A DNA stretch of 64,000 bases from Nocardioides marmorisolisilvae (GTDB lineage Bacteria; Actinomycetota; Actinomycetes; Propionibacteriales; Nocardioidaceae): contig NZ_RJSG01000002.1 in NCBI RefSeq assembly GCF_003725775.1, positions 248,001 to 312,000 of the forward strand, given 5' to 3'. Every line of letters begins with the position of its first letter. Position 1 is the stretch's first letter. The translations under genes and the position numbers were made by a program. Shown here in pieces: positions 35,447 through 45,301 of this stretch. The notes under the pieces were generated by a model. That model had not been told where the DNA came from. It searched no databases and was given only the letters and a program-made list of their open reading frames with translations.

Positions 35447-35609
35447 CCGCGTTTAGACGGGCCTAAACCGGCAGGAGGTTGTGCGGAGTCGTCGTACTGT
35501 GTACTGCACGAGGTCGGCTAGAGGTTGTGAATCCGATCCACGCTTGACAGATGGCCAATCCAGACATAGAGTTGATGACAACTTGATTCACAGATGCTTG
35601 GAGGGCAAA

Positions 35610-36110
35610 ATGGTTTCACGAGAGGCGGTGGCGCTCCCGCTTAAGAAGCGCGTGTTGCGAGGTCGCCGCCTCATTGTTGTCGACATCGAAAACCTTGTCG
35701 GGGGAGCCGGTATCACGCAGGCTCAGGCGGCTGCCGCGCATCGATGTGTTACGTCCGCAGTGGCCATGCGTCCCGGCGAACAGGTAATCATCGGCACCAG
35801 CCATGTAGGTCTACTGTCGTCGGGCATCGGTTGGAGAGGGCCACGGATGGTCGTTCGCTCCGGGAAGGACGGGGCTGACCTGGCGCTGCTCGAAGTCCTG
35901 AAGGATGAGCACATCGAGGAGCGATTCGACGAGGTGGTCATCGTCAGTGGAGATGGCATTTTCACGGACGCGGTTCTGGTGCTCCGTGAAGCCGGGGTAT
36001 TCGTCACTGTTGTGTCTCGAAACGATGCGTGCTCGAAGCGACTGCGGCTTGCGGCAGACCAGACCGTCCTTGTTGATATGAACGTTGGCGAGTTTGGGGG
36101 TGTCGCTTGA
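35610..36110 (+). CDS. NYN/PIN-like putative RNase, first gene of RM operon
   Basis: 166 aa with GGAGGGC before the ATG. A compact NYN (LabA/DUF88-like) fold: LIVVDIENLVGG with D25 and N28, SGKDGADLALLEVL with D87 and D90, and VVIVSGDGIFTDAVLVLREAGVFVTVVS with D115 and D120. These acidic residues form the expected metal-dependent nuclease site. Its TGA overlaps the TTG start of the next gene, so it is translationally coupled to a methylase-like protein. RNA or DNA cleavage is inferred from family. Base composition is more AT-rich than nrdJ. Confidence 0.75.
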   Translation: MVSREAVALPLKKRVLRGRRLIVVDIENLVGGAGITQAQAAAAHRCVTSAVAMRPGEQVIIGTSHVGLLSSGIGWRGPRMVVRSGKDGADLALLEVLKDEHIEERFDEVVIVSGDGIFTDAVLVLREAGVFVTVVSRNDACSKRLRLAADQTVLVDMNVGEFGGVA

Positions 36111-38173
36111 GCCTCGACAGCAGTCAGGGCCTCTTGTCTCCGAGTGACATAGCGGACATGGTCGGAGTCAGTCGTGGGGCCGTCTCGAACTGGCGAAAGC
36201 GTCACCAGGACTTCCCCGTGGCGGTATCTGGCAGCGAGAACAAGCCGCTCTTTGACCGAGCTGAGGTCGTTCTGTGGCTCCAGGAGCGCGGACATGCCAT
36301 TGCGGAGGAATCCGGAGGCGAAAGAATCTGGTCAGTTCTGAACTCGATTCGCCACCTCGCCCCACCGTACGACCTCGGTGATCTCGTCTTGCTTTTGGCA
36401 ACACTGAGGGCGGCGTATCCGGCTGGTTTCGAACAGGTCGCCACTGCTGGATTGGACAATCTTTCTGACCGGCTCGAGCGCGCGGTGGCCACGCTGCAGA
36501 ACGTAGAGGGCCTGCGTGGCGTTGAAATTCCGCCCACTTCTGTGCCGATGAATGATCCGAACGTTGCACGTCTCGTCCGGGCGATCGCAGAGCTCGAAGA
36601 GAGGAAACTCCCGGTTGCTGTCGACTTCGTTCTGGAGAGGCTTGCACGATGGCAAATCAAGGGAGGGGCGGACACAGGGTTTGTCGGATCTCGCACGTCG
36701 AAGTTGCTCTCGAGCCTGGGGCTGATGATTCCGGCCGGGACTGTTTACGATCCGGCCTGCGGAATCGCGAATGTGCTGACGAGCATCGGGACCATTAACG
36801 GTGGTCTGCGCCTCGTTGGTTCCGAGATCAACCGCGAGGCGCTTGGGGTTGCCTCGCAACGCGCGTACCTTCGGAATTTGAACATCGACCTGGTCCTTGG
36901 TGACGTGTTGGCGACCGACCCGACTCCTGGATTGCTTGCAGATATCGTGCTTGCCGAGCCTCCGTTCGGGATGTCTTGGGACCCAACCGCAAAGGTCGCA
37001 GATCCGCGCTTTGCGTTTGGCGTTCCCCCCAAGGTGGCGGCCGACCTCGCCTGGGTGCAACACGCAATCGCACACTTGACTCCGGAGGGCCGCGGATTCA
37101 TTCTTACTGCCCCCGGGGCCCTATTTAGGTCAGGCGTCGAGCGCCACGTTCGCATGAACCTACTTTCCGCAGGCTGCATCGAGGCGGTCGTTGGCCTGCC
37201 TTCGAAAATGCTGCCGCATACGTCCGTTGGCCCGGCACTCTGGGTCGTTAGGCCCCCGAGGGCTGCAAGAGACGTGCTTCTAATCGACGCCAGCGAAGTG
37301 CGCGATGTAGAAGACGAGGTCGCTGGCTGGCTCAATAGTGAAGGCGCCGTCGCGATCGAGGTTCCGCATGCGGTTGTGCCAGTGAGGGAGTTGCTAGCGG
37401 CCGACGCTGTTCTGGCGCCAGTGAACTGGATCGCCGCTGCAGCGCCAGACTCTGCTGCCATCGCCGCATCCTTCACGGACGCTTCTGGGAAAATGGCTCA
37501 GGCCATCAACTGGATCAGCAACTCGTCACTGGCGTTTGAGCAACTCGCCAACCTACCGAAGCCGCGTATGGCTACAGTGCAAGAGCTCATCGGAAACGGC
37601 GTCGTCGAGTTGCGTCCCGGCCGCCCAGACAAGAGTCGTGAAGTGGGCGAACTTGCCGCCAAGAGGATCGCCAGAGCTTCTGACGTAAAGTCTCGCCGTC
37701 TGCCTTCTATCGACGACCTTCCGGCGTTTGATCACAGAGACCTCACTGAAGAGGGGGACGTGCTGGTCACGTCCATGAACGAGATACGTGCACTCGTGGA
37801 TGAAACTGGCGGTCACCTTCCGTCGACCGGAGTTGACCGGCTGCGGATCCTGGATCGAGCGGTTCTCGGTCCTCACTATCTGGCTAGCGTCATCACCGGA
37901 TCGTGGAATGCGCGGCTGCAGTCCGGTACGACCATTCAACGTGCAAAGGTTCGCGACCTTGAGATTCCTCTGATTCCAGTTGAGGACCAGGCGAAGGTAG
38001 CCCTGGCTCGGGTGGCCGTAGGTCTCATCCAGGAGCACGCCGCTGCGCTGAACGCACACGCGACGGAAGTAAATGACGCGATCCTCAACGCCCTCCGCTA
38101 CAACGTTCCACTAGACACGTCCGACTTCGTCGGAGCGTTCAGTGTTCGATCTCGGCAATTGGAGGACAAGTGA
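36107..38173 (+). CDS. HTH / N6-methylase-like / TRD fusion protein with altered catalytic motif
   Basis: 688 aa, TTG start overlapping the NYN stop. Residues about 8-40 form an HTH (SPSDIADMVGVSRGAVSNWRKR). A helical region precedes an N6_Mtase core: motif I YDPACGIAN (D215) and motif IV AEPPFG, where Glu284 replaces the Asn of NPPF/Y. The last ~180 residues read like an HsdS target-recognition half (ILDRAVLGPHYLASVITGSWNARLQSGTT...RDLEIPLIPVEDQ). SAM binding may persist while catalysis is doubtful. It could be a regulator or specificity adaptor for the RM complex. A GTGA overlap couples it to hsdM1. Confidence 0.75.
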   Translation: MSLDSSQGLLSPSDIADMVGVSRGAVSNWRKRHQDFPVAVSGSENKPLFDRAEVVLWLQERGHAIAEESGGERIWSVLNSIRHLAPPYDLGDLVLLLATLRAAYPAGFEQVATAGLDNLSDRLERAVATLQNVEGLRGVEIPPTSVPMNDPNVARLVRAIAELEERKLPVAVDFVLERLARWQIKGGADTGFVGSRTSKLLSSLGLMIPAGTVYDPACGIANVLTSIGTINGGLRLVGSEINREALGVASQRAYLRNLNIDLVLGDVLATDPTPGLLADIVLAEPPFGMSWDPTAKVADPRFAFGVPPKVAADLAWVQHAIAHLTPEGRGFILTAPGALFRSGVERHVRMNLLSAGCIEAVVGLPSKMLPHTSVGPALWVVRPPRAARDVLLIDASEVRDVEDEVAGWLNSEGAVAIEVPHAVVPVRELLAADAVLAPVNWIAAAAPDSAAIAASFTDASGKMAQAINWISNSSLAFEQLANLPKPRMATVQELIGNGVVELRPGRPDKSREVGELAAKRIARASDVKSRRLPSIDDLPAFDHRDLTEEGDVLVTSMNEIRALVDETGGHLPSTGVDRLRILDRAVLGPHYLASVITGSWNARLQSGTTIQRAKVRDLEIPLIPVEDQAKVALARVAVGLIQEHAAALNAHATEVNDAILNALRYNVPLDTSDFVGAFSVRSRQLEDK

Positions 38174-39672
38174 GGGAAAGTCTAATCGACCTCGCTGAGC
38201 TCGAGGCATATCTCGCGCGTGCAGCAGACCTTCTGCGGGGCAGCATCGACCAGGCTGACTTCAAGGCATACATCTTCCCGCTGATGTTTTTTAAGCGGAT
38301 CAGCGACGTGTACATCGAGGAGTTCGACCGCGCGATAGAGGAATCCGGCGGCGACCACGAATTCGCGGCGTTTGCCGAGAACCACCGATTCTCCATTCCC
38401 GAGGGCAACCATTGGTCGGACGTGCGGAACAAGACCGAGAACATCGGCACCGCCTTGCAGACCGCGTTCCGCGAGATCGAGAAGGCCAACCCGGAGACGT
38501 TGTACGGCATCTTTGGCAACGCCAACTGGACCAACAAGGACAAGCTGCCCGACCGCAAGCTGGCCGACCTGATCGAGCACTTCTCGACCAAGACCCTGAG
38601 CAACGCGAACGTAGCGCCGGACGTATTCGGCAACGCCTACGAGTACCTCATCAAGCGATTCGCCGACGCCTCGAACAAGAAAGCTGGCGAGTACTACACC
38701 CCGCGCTCGGTCGTCGGCCTGCTGATCAACATCCTCGACCCCCAAGAGGGCGAGTTCGTCTACGACCCGGCGTGCGGGACGGGCGGCATGCTGATCGAGG
38801 TGATCGAGCATGTGAAAGCTGCTGGCGGCAGCCCCAAGACCCTCTGGGGCAAGCTCTACGGCCAGGAGAAGGTGCTCGCGACTTCCGCGATCGCACGGAT
38901 GAACCTGCTGCTCCACGGTGTCGAGGACTTCAAGATCATCCGCGAAGACACGCTGCGCAATCCAGCCTTCTACGCCGGCAACCACCTCGCCCAGTTCGAC
39001 TGCGTTGTCGCCAACCCGCCGTTCTCGCTCAAGGCGTGGGGCGACGCCGAGTGGACGAGCGACAAGTGGGGCCGCAACCAGCTCGGCGGCGTCCCGCCGA
39101 AGGGGTACGCCGACTGGGCCTGGGTCCAGCACATGCTCACCTCTGCCAACCCTAAGAGCGGACGAGTTGCGGTCGTCCTCCCGCAGGGCGCTCTGTTTCG
39201 CCAGGGAGCCGAGGCGCGCATCCGCTCCCACGTCCTCAAAGCCGACAAGATCGAGGCCGTCATCGGACTCGCGCCGAACCTGTTCTATGGCACCAGCCTC
39301 GCCGCGTGTGTCCTGATCCTGCGCCACAACAAGCCCACCGCCCGCAGGGGCACGGTGCTCTTCATCAACGGCGAGAACTTGATGAAGAAGGGCCGCAACC
39401 AAAACACCCTGGAGCCTGAGCACGGGAGCGAGCTCTTCGAGGCGTACACCGGGTTCGCCGACCTCGACGGGCGCGCCCACGTCGCCACGCTGGAGGAGAT
39501 CGAGGGCAACGACTTCAACCTCAACATCCCGCTCTATGTCGCACCGGCCGACGCCGGCGAGAAGCTCACCCTGGGCGACGCGCTTGCCAACCTCGAAGCG
39601 GCCCACGCCAATGCGCAGCAGACGCGCTCTGCTCTCGAAGCGCAGCTGGCGAAATGGGGGTTGAGCGCATGA
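38170..39672 (+). CDS. hsdM: Type I restriction-modification methyltransferase subunit (copy 1)
   Basis: 500 aa, GTG start. An HsdM N-terminal helical domain (IFPLMFFKRISDVYIEEF) is followed by an N6-adenine methylase: motif I DPACGTGG (199-206), with catalytic motif IV N282-P-P-F285. All key residues are intact. With HsdS it methylates adenines in the recognition site. The 3' end overlaps the start of a second hsdM (ATGA). Similar phrases in the two (ADLIEHFSTKTLS, AIARMNL) show they are paralogues. Confidence 0.93.
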   Translation: MRESLIDLAELEAYLARAADLLRGSIDQADFKAYIFPLMFFKRISDVYIEEFDRAIEESGGDHEFAAFAENHRFSIPEGNHWSDVRNKTENIGTALQTAFREIEKANPETLYGIFGNANWTNKDKLPDRKLADLIEHFSTKTLSNANVAPDVFGNAYEYLIKRFADASNKKAGEYYTPRSVVGLLINILDPQEGEFVYDPACGTGGMLIEVIEHVKAAGGSPKTLWGKLYGQEKVLATSAIARMNLLLHGVEDFKIIREDTLRNPAFYAGNHLAQFDCVVANPPFSLKAWGDAEWTSDKWGRNQLGGVPPKGYADWAWVQHMLTSANPKSGRVAVVLPQGALFRQGAEARIRSHVLKADKIEAVIGLAPNLFYGTSLAACVLILRHNKPTARRGTVLFINGENLMKKGRNQNTLEPEHGSELFEAYTGFADLDGRAHVATLEEIEGNDFNLNIPLYVAPADAGEKLTLGDALANLEAAHANAQQTRSALEAQLAKWGLSA

Positions 39673-41162
39673 GCAAGCAGATCACCCAGCGGGAGCTCGA
39701 GTCCTACCTGTGGGGCGCGGCGATCGTGCTGCGCGGCCTCATCGACGCCGGCGACTACAAGCAGTACATCTTCCCCCTGGTCTTCTTGAAGCGGATCTCC
39801 GACGTGTACGACGAAGAACACGCCGCTGCGATGGAAACGTACGGCGACGAAGACCTCGCCGACCTCCCGGAGAATCACCGCTTCGCCATCCCCGACGGCT
39901 GCCACTGGGACGACATCCGCTCCGTCGCCGAGAACATCGGCGCCACAATCCTCAAGGCGATGCGAGCGATCGAGTCCGCCAACCCCGACACCCTTCCTGG
40001 CGTCTTCGGCGACGGCGATTGGGGCAACAAGAACCTGCTGCCCGACTCCACGCTGGCGGACTTGATCGAGCACTTCTCCACTAAGACTCTGTCGATCACG
40101 AACCTGCCTGAGGACGAACTCGGTAACGGGTACGAGTATCTGATCAAGAAGTTCGCCGACGACTCTGGCCACACGGCTCAGGAGTTCTACACCAACCGCA
40201 CGTTGGTGCATTTGATGACGTTGATGCTCAAGCCGCAGCCGGGCGAGTCGGTCTACGACCCGACCTGTGGGACCGGAGGCATGCTCATTTCCGCTGTCGC
40301 CGAGCTGAAGCGCCAGGGTAAGGAGTGGCGCAGCGTCCGGCTTTTCGGGCAGGAGCTCAACTACGGGACCTCTGCCATCGCGCGGATGAACCTGTTCCTG
40401 CACGGCATCACCGATGGACACGTCGCGCACGGCGACACCCTCGCGCGTCCGGCCTTTCTCAACAAGATGGGAGAGTTGGAGACGTTCGATGTCGTTCTCG
40501 CCAACCCGCCCTATTCCATCAAGGCCTGGAACCGCGAGGCCTTCGCCTCGGATGCCTACGGCCGCAACGTGTGGGGCGTTCCACCCCAGGGCCGCGCCGA
40601 CTTTGCGTTTTTCCAGCACATCGCGAAGAGCCTCGAACCCAGGAATGGTCGCGCCGCGATCCTCTTCCCTCACGGCGTCCTTTTCCGACGTGAGGAAGCC
40701 GCACTGCGTAAAGAGCTGATCAAATCCGACCTGATCGAATGCGTCCTCGGCCTGGGTGCCGGTCTGTTCTACAACAGCCCGATGGAAGCTGTGGTCGTCA
40801 CTCTCCGCGCCAGCAAGCCAGCTGAGCGCAAGGGTAAGGTCCTGTTCATCAACGCCATCAGCGAGGTCGCTCGCGAACAGGCGCAGTCTTTCCTGCGCGA
40901 GTCCCACCAGCAGAAGATCCTCGGCGCCTACCAGAGCTTCGCAGACACCGATCAGTTCGCAAAGCTCGCCACCCTCGACGAGATCGCAGACAAGCGCTTT
41001 AGCCTGGCTATCCCGCTGTACGTCGCGGGCGCGAAGGCAGCCGACGGTGGCGGGCAGATCGATGTCACCGACGCGCTCTCGGTGTGGCGGGCAGCTGCTG
41101 ACGAGTGTGAGACTGCGATCACCGACGTTCTCGCCCTTCTGCGTCCGGAGGTGACCGCGTGA
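39669..41162 (+). CDS. hsdM: Type I restriction-modification methyltransferase subunit (copy 2)
   Basis: 497 aa from the ATG overlapping the previous stop. It has the same fold as copy 1: motif I DPTCGTGG (from D197) and motif IV N279-P-P-Y282, both intact. Motif IV is NPPY here against NPPF in copy 1, and the C-termini differ (INAISEVAREQAQSFLRESHQQKI here), so this is not a recent duplicate. Two HsdM types may make a heterodimeric M2S core instead of the usual homodimer. It overlaps hsdS. Confidence 0.93.
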   Translation: MSKQITQRELESYLWGAAIVLRGLIDAGDYKQYIFPLVFLKRISDVYDEEHAAAMETYGDEDLADLPENHRFAIPDGCHWDDIRSVAENIGATILKAMRAIESANPDTLPGVFGDGDWGNKNLLPDSTLADLIEHFSTKTLSITNLPEDELGNGYEYLIKKFADDSGHTAQEFYTNRTLVHLMTLMLKPQPGESVYDPTCGTGGMLISAVAELKRQGKEWRSVRLFGQELNYGTSAIARMNLFLHGITDGHVAHGDTLARPAFLNKMGELETFDVVLANPPYSIKAWNREAFASDAYGRNVWGVPPQGRADFAFFQHIAKSLEPRNGRAAILFPHGVLFRREEAALRKELIKSDLIECVLGLGAGLFYNSPMEAVVVTLRASKPAERKGKVLFINAISEVAREQAQSFLRESHQQKILGAYQSFADTDQFAKLATLDEIADKRFSLAIPLYVAGAKAADGGGQIDVTDALSVWRAAADECETAITDVLALLRPEVTA

Positions 41163-42328
41163 GCCTCAACCTCGACAAGTCCACTTGGGGGCGCGTCGCC
41201 TTCGGAGACGTCGTCAACAACGCCAACCAAACCGTGCGTGATCCGAGCGGATCAGGCATCGACCGCATTATCGCGATGGAACACATGGACCCTGGCGAGC
41301 TACGGATCAAGCGCTGGGGCGCCGTCGAGGACGGCACCACCTTCACTCGACGAGTCAAACCGGGCCAGACGCTTTTCGGAAAGCGTCGCGCCTACCAGCG
41401 CAAAGTGGCTTACGCCGAGTTCGACGCTATCTGCTCCGGTGACATCTACACCTTCGAAGCCGACGAGAGCCAGCTGCTCGGCGACTTCTTGCCATTCGTT
41501 GTTCAGTCCAACCAGTTTTTCGATCACGCCCTCGGCACCTCGGCGGGCTCGTTGTCGCCGCGCACCAACTGGCGTGACCTCGCCAACTTCGAGTTCCAAA
41601 TACCGGCAATCGACGAGCAGAGGCGGATCGCCGACCTCTTGTGGGCCCTCGAGAACGCGCAACAGGCGGCCCGGGATTTGCGGAGTTGCCTTGGGGCTGC
41701 ACACGTCGCACGGGCTGACGTGGTGTTGGCGGACGTGGAGTCACGCGACGGCCGAACTCCTCTGGTGGACCTCGTACGCGAGTCGATTACTGACGGCGTC
41801 CGCGAGAAGGGCGGGAACATCGAAGGTGGCGTGCCCTATGTTCGCGTAAGTGACATGACCCAACATGGCCTGACCAGTGAGGGCATGTTGCGGATGGGGA
41901 CGGACCTTGCTGCGAGCAATCGTGCGTCTCTCATGCGGTCCGGAGACATCGTCATGGCCCTCCGAAGCAAGATTGGTCTCTGTCACATCGTCCCGACCGA
42001 GCTCGACGGCTGCAATATCGCTCAAGGCGTGGCCAAGATTGCGCCGGACTTCGAGAAGGTGAGCGCCGGCTACCTATTTGAGGTCCTGATGGCCCAACGG
42101 ACGCAATCGGAGCTTGATCGTGTCGCAAAAGGCACAACCATTCGCGAAGTCGGACTGAAGGCGCTTCGCGAATTCACGCTGCCCCTTCCCAGCAGCGCGG
42201 CCGAGCGTACGGCCATCGTGGATGACTTTCGCTCGATGCGCCTTGCCGCAGAGCAGGTTGGTTCGGAGATCAGGTCCATTAAGCAGCTCCAATCGAGCTT
42301 TTCGGCCGACGTCTTCGGAGGCAACTGA
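41159..42328 (+). CDS. hsdS: Type I restriction-modification specificity subunit
   Basis: 389 aa, GTG start in GTGA overlap. Two target-recognition domains (about 1-150 and 195-345) are each followed by a conserved helix: the first after FEFQIPAIDEQRRIADLLWALE, the second after REFTLPLPSSAAERTAIVDDF. It dictates the bipartite DNA site for both modification and cleavage. The recognised sequence cannot be predicted by eye. Overlaps hsdR by one base (TGATG). Confidence 0.9.
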   Translation: MSLNLDKSTWGRVAFGDVVNNANQTVRDPSGSGIDRIIAMEHMDPGELRIKRWGAVEDGTTFTRRVKPGQTLFGKRRAYQRKVAYAEFDAICSGDIYTFEADESQLLGDFLPFVVQSNQFFDHALGTSAGSLSPRTNWRDLANFEFQIPAIDEQRRIADLLWALENAQQAARDLRSCLGAAHVARADVVLADVESRDGRTPLVDLVRESITDGVREKGGNIEGGVPYVRVSDMTQHGLTSEGMLRMGTDLAASNRASLMRSGDIVMALRSKIGLCHIVPTELDGCNIAQGVAKIAPDFEKVSAGYLFEVLMAQRTQSELDRVAKGTTIREVGLKALREFTLPLPSSAAERTAIVDDFRSMRLAAEQVGSEIRSIKQLQSSFSADVFGGN

Positions 42329-45264
42329 TGGCGCTGTTCAACGAGGGCAACACCGTGCGCGACTTCGTTCGCGATCTAGTGACATCTCCCGATGTTCAGT
42401 TCGTCGCGGGCAACGAGCTGCCTCGCCGGGCTGACGAAGTGCTTCTCGAGGGCGCCGTCAAGACGGCGCTGATCCGACTGAATCCCGAGATCGCCGCTGA
42501 TCCGGCAAAGGCCGACGAAGTGATCTACAACCTCCGAGCGATCCTGATCTCGGCCCGCACCAGCCCGCACCCCGTTGTCGCGAACGAGGAGTTCGTGGCG
42601 TGGCTTACCGGCCAGAAGTCGATGCCGTTCGGGCCGACAGGTGAGCACATTACTGTGCGGCTTATTGATTTCGATCAGCTCTATGACGACTCGTCGAATC
42701 ACTGGGTGGTTTCGACTGAGGTCCCGATGCAGCAAGGCCGGGTCGGGAAGCGCTTCGACTTTGTGCTGTGGTGCAATGGGTTCCCCCTTGTCGTGGGGGA
42801 GGCGAAGACGCCCATCCGGTCGGCGTACACGTGGATCGACGGTGCCGCGCAGGTTCACGACGATTACGAGCAGAGTGTGCCGCAGTTCTTCGTGCCTAAC
42901 GTGTTCTCCTTCGCCACCGAGGGCAAGGACTTCCGCTACGGCACCGTTGGCATGCCGGTCGAGCTGTGGGGGCCGTGGCGTGATGATGAATCCGATCCGG
43001 ACGCTCCCGCGAAGGTGGGGCTGGAGGTAGTCAAGGACGCGGTGAACGGCGTTCTTAAACCCGCCGCGGTGCTGGATTTCCTGCGGTACTTCACGATCTA
43101 CGCGTCCGACAAGAAGCATCGCAAGATCAAGATCATTGCCCGGTTCCAGCAGTTCCAGGGCACGAATCTGATTGTTCAGCGCGTTCTTCACGGCAAGATC
43201 AAGCAGGGTCTGATCTGGCACTTCCAGGGATCCGGCAAGTCGTTGCTGATGGTGTTCAGCGCCCTGAAGCTCCGCGCGATGGCGGAGCTGACGAATCCGA
43301 CGATCCTGATCGTGGTTGACAGGATCGACCTCGACACCCAGATCACTGGGACGTTCAACGCTTCCGATGTGCCCGGACTCGTGTCAACTGACTCTCGCAA
43401 GGAACTGCAGACGCTTCTGAGCCAGGGTGCGCGCAAGGTCATCATCACGACGATCCACAAGTTCGGGGAGGCAGACGGAGTCCTCGACGACCGCCAGAAC
43501 ATCATCGCGATGGTCGACGAAGCGCACCGCTCCCAGGAAGGCGACTACGGGCAGAAAATGCGCGAGGCACTGCCCAACGCGTTCCTTTTCGGACTGACCG
43601 GCACGCCGATCAACAAGCGGGACCGCAACACGTTCATGTGGTTCGGGTCAGCGGAGGACGAGGGAGGCTACCTGTCGCGCTACTCGTTCCAGGACTCGAT
43701 CCGTGATGGTGCCACGCTGCCGCTGCACTTCGAGCCCCGCCTGTCCGAGATCCACCTCGACCAGGAGAAGATCGACGCCGCCTTCGAGGAGCTCGCGGCG
43801 GATCGCAACCTGACCGAGAGCGAGAAGATCACGCTGTCGAAGAAGGCGGCATCCATCGAGGTGCTTATCAAGGCACCGGACCGGATCCGCCAGGTTGCAG
43901 CTGACGTGGTCGAACACTTCAGCGCCAAGGTGGAGCCAGAGGGCTTCAAGGCGCAGCTCGTCGCTTACGACAAGGCGTCGTGCGTGGCATACAAGGAAGC
44001 ACTGGACACGATGCTGCCGTTCGAGGCGTCGACAATCGTGATGTCCAAGTCGCGAACAGACCCACCCTCCTGGTCGGCATGGACTCCGGGCGCCGATGAG
44101 CTGGAGCAGGTAGTGGCCAGGTTCAACGACCCTGCTGACCCGCTGAAAATCATCATCGTCACCGCGAAACTGCTGACGGGCTTCGATGCGCCGATCCTCC
44201 AGACCCAGTACCTCGACAAGCCGCTCAAGGAGCACACGCTGCTTCAGGCCATCACTCGGACAAACCGGGTCTACCCCCCGAACAAGACCCACGGCCTGAT
44301 CGTCGACTACCTCGGCATCTTCGACGACGTAGCCAAGTCGCTCGCCTTCGACGAAACCGCTGTGCAGCAGGTCATCTCCAACATCGCGGAGTTGAAGAAC
44401 CAGCTTGCACCGGCGATGGCCACAGCGATCGCCTTCTTCCCGGGCGTCGACCGCTCGATCGGAGGTTACGAAGGGCTGATCCAGGCGCAGGCGGCGATCG
44501 CCGACGACGTCACCAAGGACGCGTTCGGCTCCGCATACAGCGTGGTGTCCCAGCTGTGGGAGGCATTGAGCCCCGACCCGATGCTGAAGTCCTTCCGTGA
44601 CGACTACAAGTGGCTCACCGACGTCTATGAGTCCGTACGGCCGGCTGACATCACCGGACGCCTGGTCTGGCACGCTCTGGGCGCCAAGACGATCGAGCTG
44701 ATCAACGAGAACATCCAGGTTGAGATCCCGCAGGGTGACGAGACAGTCGTTCTAGACGCGCAGACGATCGAAGACCTGATGGCAGGCGCCAGGAAGGACG
44801 TGCCTGTCGAGCAGATCGAGAAGCAGATCACGGCACGGATCGCTCGCCACTTGAACAACCCGGTCTTCATCGAACTCGGCCAGCGGCTCAACGCCCTGCG
44901 TGAGAAGTACGCCGACATCCAGCAGTCCAGCCTCGACTTCCTCCGCGAGCTTCTGGACCTGGCCAAGGACACCGTTGCGGCCGAAAAGGCCGAGGAAGAA
45001 GTTCCCCGCGAAGAGAGGGGCAAGGCGGCCCTCACGGAGCTATTTGACGCGTTAAAGGGCGACGAGACTCCGATCATCGTCTCCAACGTGGTGGACCGCA
45101 TTGATGAGGTCGTCCGCGCTGTACGGTTCGTGGGCTGGCAGTCGACCATCGCAGGCGACCAAGAGGTTCGCAAGGCTCTTCGGCAAACGCTCTACGTGCA
45201 GTTCAAAATTCGTGACGGCGACGTGTACGAGAGAGCCTTGGGTTACGTGCGCGAGTACTACTGA
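42328..45264 (+). CDS. hsdR: Type I restriction enzyme, restriction/translocation subunit
   Basis: 978 aa. An N-terminal PD-(D/E)XK nuclease uses D144 (RFDFVLW), E158 and K160 (VVGEAK). SF2 motor: Walker A QGSGKS (300-305), DEAH at 397-400, FGLTGTP, and LLTGFDAP later. A C-terminal coiled, charged region (about 870-920, EKAEEEVPREERGK) is typical of the HsdM-contacting end. It translocates and cuts unmodified DNA. Last gene of the six-gene operon, all motifs intact. Confidence 0.95.
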   Translation: MALFNEGNTVRDFVRDLVTSPDVQFVAGNELPRRADEVLLEGAVKTALIRLNPEIAADPAKADEVIYNLRAILISARTSPHPVVANEEFVAWLTGQKSMPFGPTGEHITVRLIDFDQLYDDSSNHWVVSTEVPMQQGRVGKRFDFVLWCNGFPLVVGEAKTPIRSAYTWIDGAAQVHDDYEQSVPQFFVPNVFSFATEGKDFRYGTVGMPVELWGPWRDDESDPDAPAKVGLEVVKDAVNGVLKPAAVLDFLRYFTIYASDKKHRKIKIIARFQQFQGTNLIVQRVLHGKIKQGLIWHFQGSGKSLLMVFSALKLRAMAELTNPTILIVVDRIDLDTQITGTFNASDVPGLVSTDSRKELQTLLSQGARKVIITTIHKFGEADGVLDDRQNIIAMVDEAHRSQEGDYGQKMREALPNAFLFGLTGTPINKRDRNTFMWFGSAEDEGGYLSRYSFQDSIRDGATLPLHFEPRLSEIHLDQEKIDAAFEELAADRNLTESEKITLSKKAASIEVLIKAPDRIRQVAADVVEHFSAKVEPEGFKAQLVAYDKASCVAYKEALDTMLPFEASTIVMSKSRTDPPSWSAWTPGADELEQVVARFNDPADPLKIIIVTAKLLTGFDAPILQTQYLDKPLKEHTLLQAITRTNRVYPPNKTHGLIVDYLGIFDDVAKSLAFDETAVQQVISNIAELKNQLAPAMATAIAFFPGVDRSIGGYEGLIQAQAAIADDVTKDAFGSAYSVVSQLWEALSPDPMLKSFRDDYKWLTDVYESVRPADITGRLVWHALGAKTIELINENIQVEIPQGDETVVLDAQTIEDLMAGARKDVPVEQIEKQITARIARHLNNPVFIELGQRLNALREKYADIQQSSLDFLRELLDLAKDTVAAEKAEEEVPREERGKAALTELFDALKGDETPIIVSNVVDRIDEVVRAVRFVGWQSTIAGDQEVRKALRQTLYVQFKIRDGDVYERALGYVREYY

Positions 45265-45301
45265 TCCAGTGGGCGAAAGCCCCGATCAAGGAGTATCTGC
45301 A

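Noticed and set aside
38182-40907. Two long antisense frames over the hsdM genes
   Set aside because: Shadows of two intact methylase genes in other frame.
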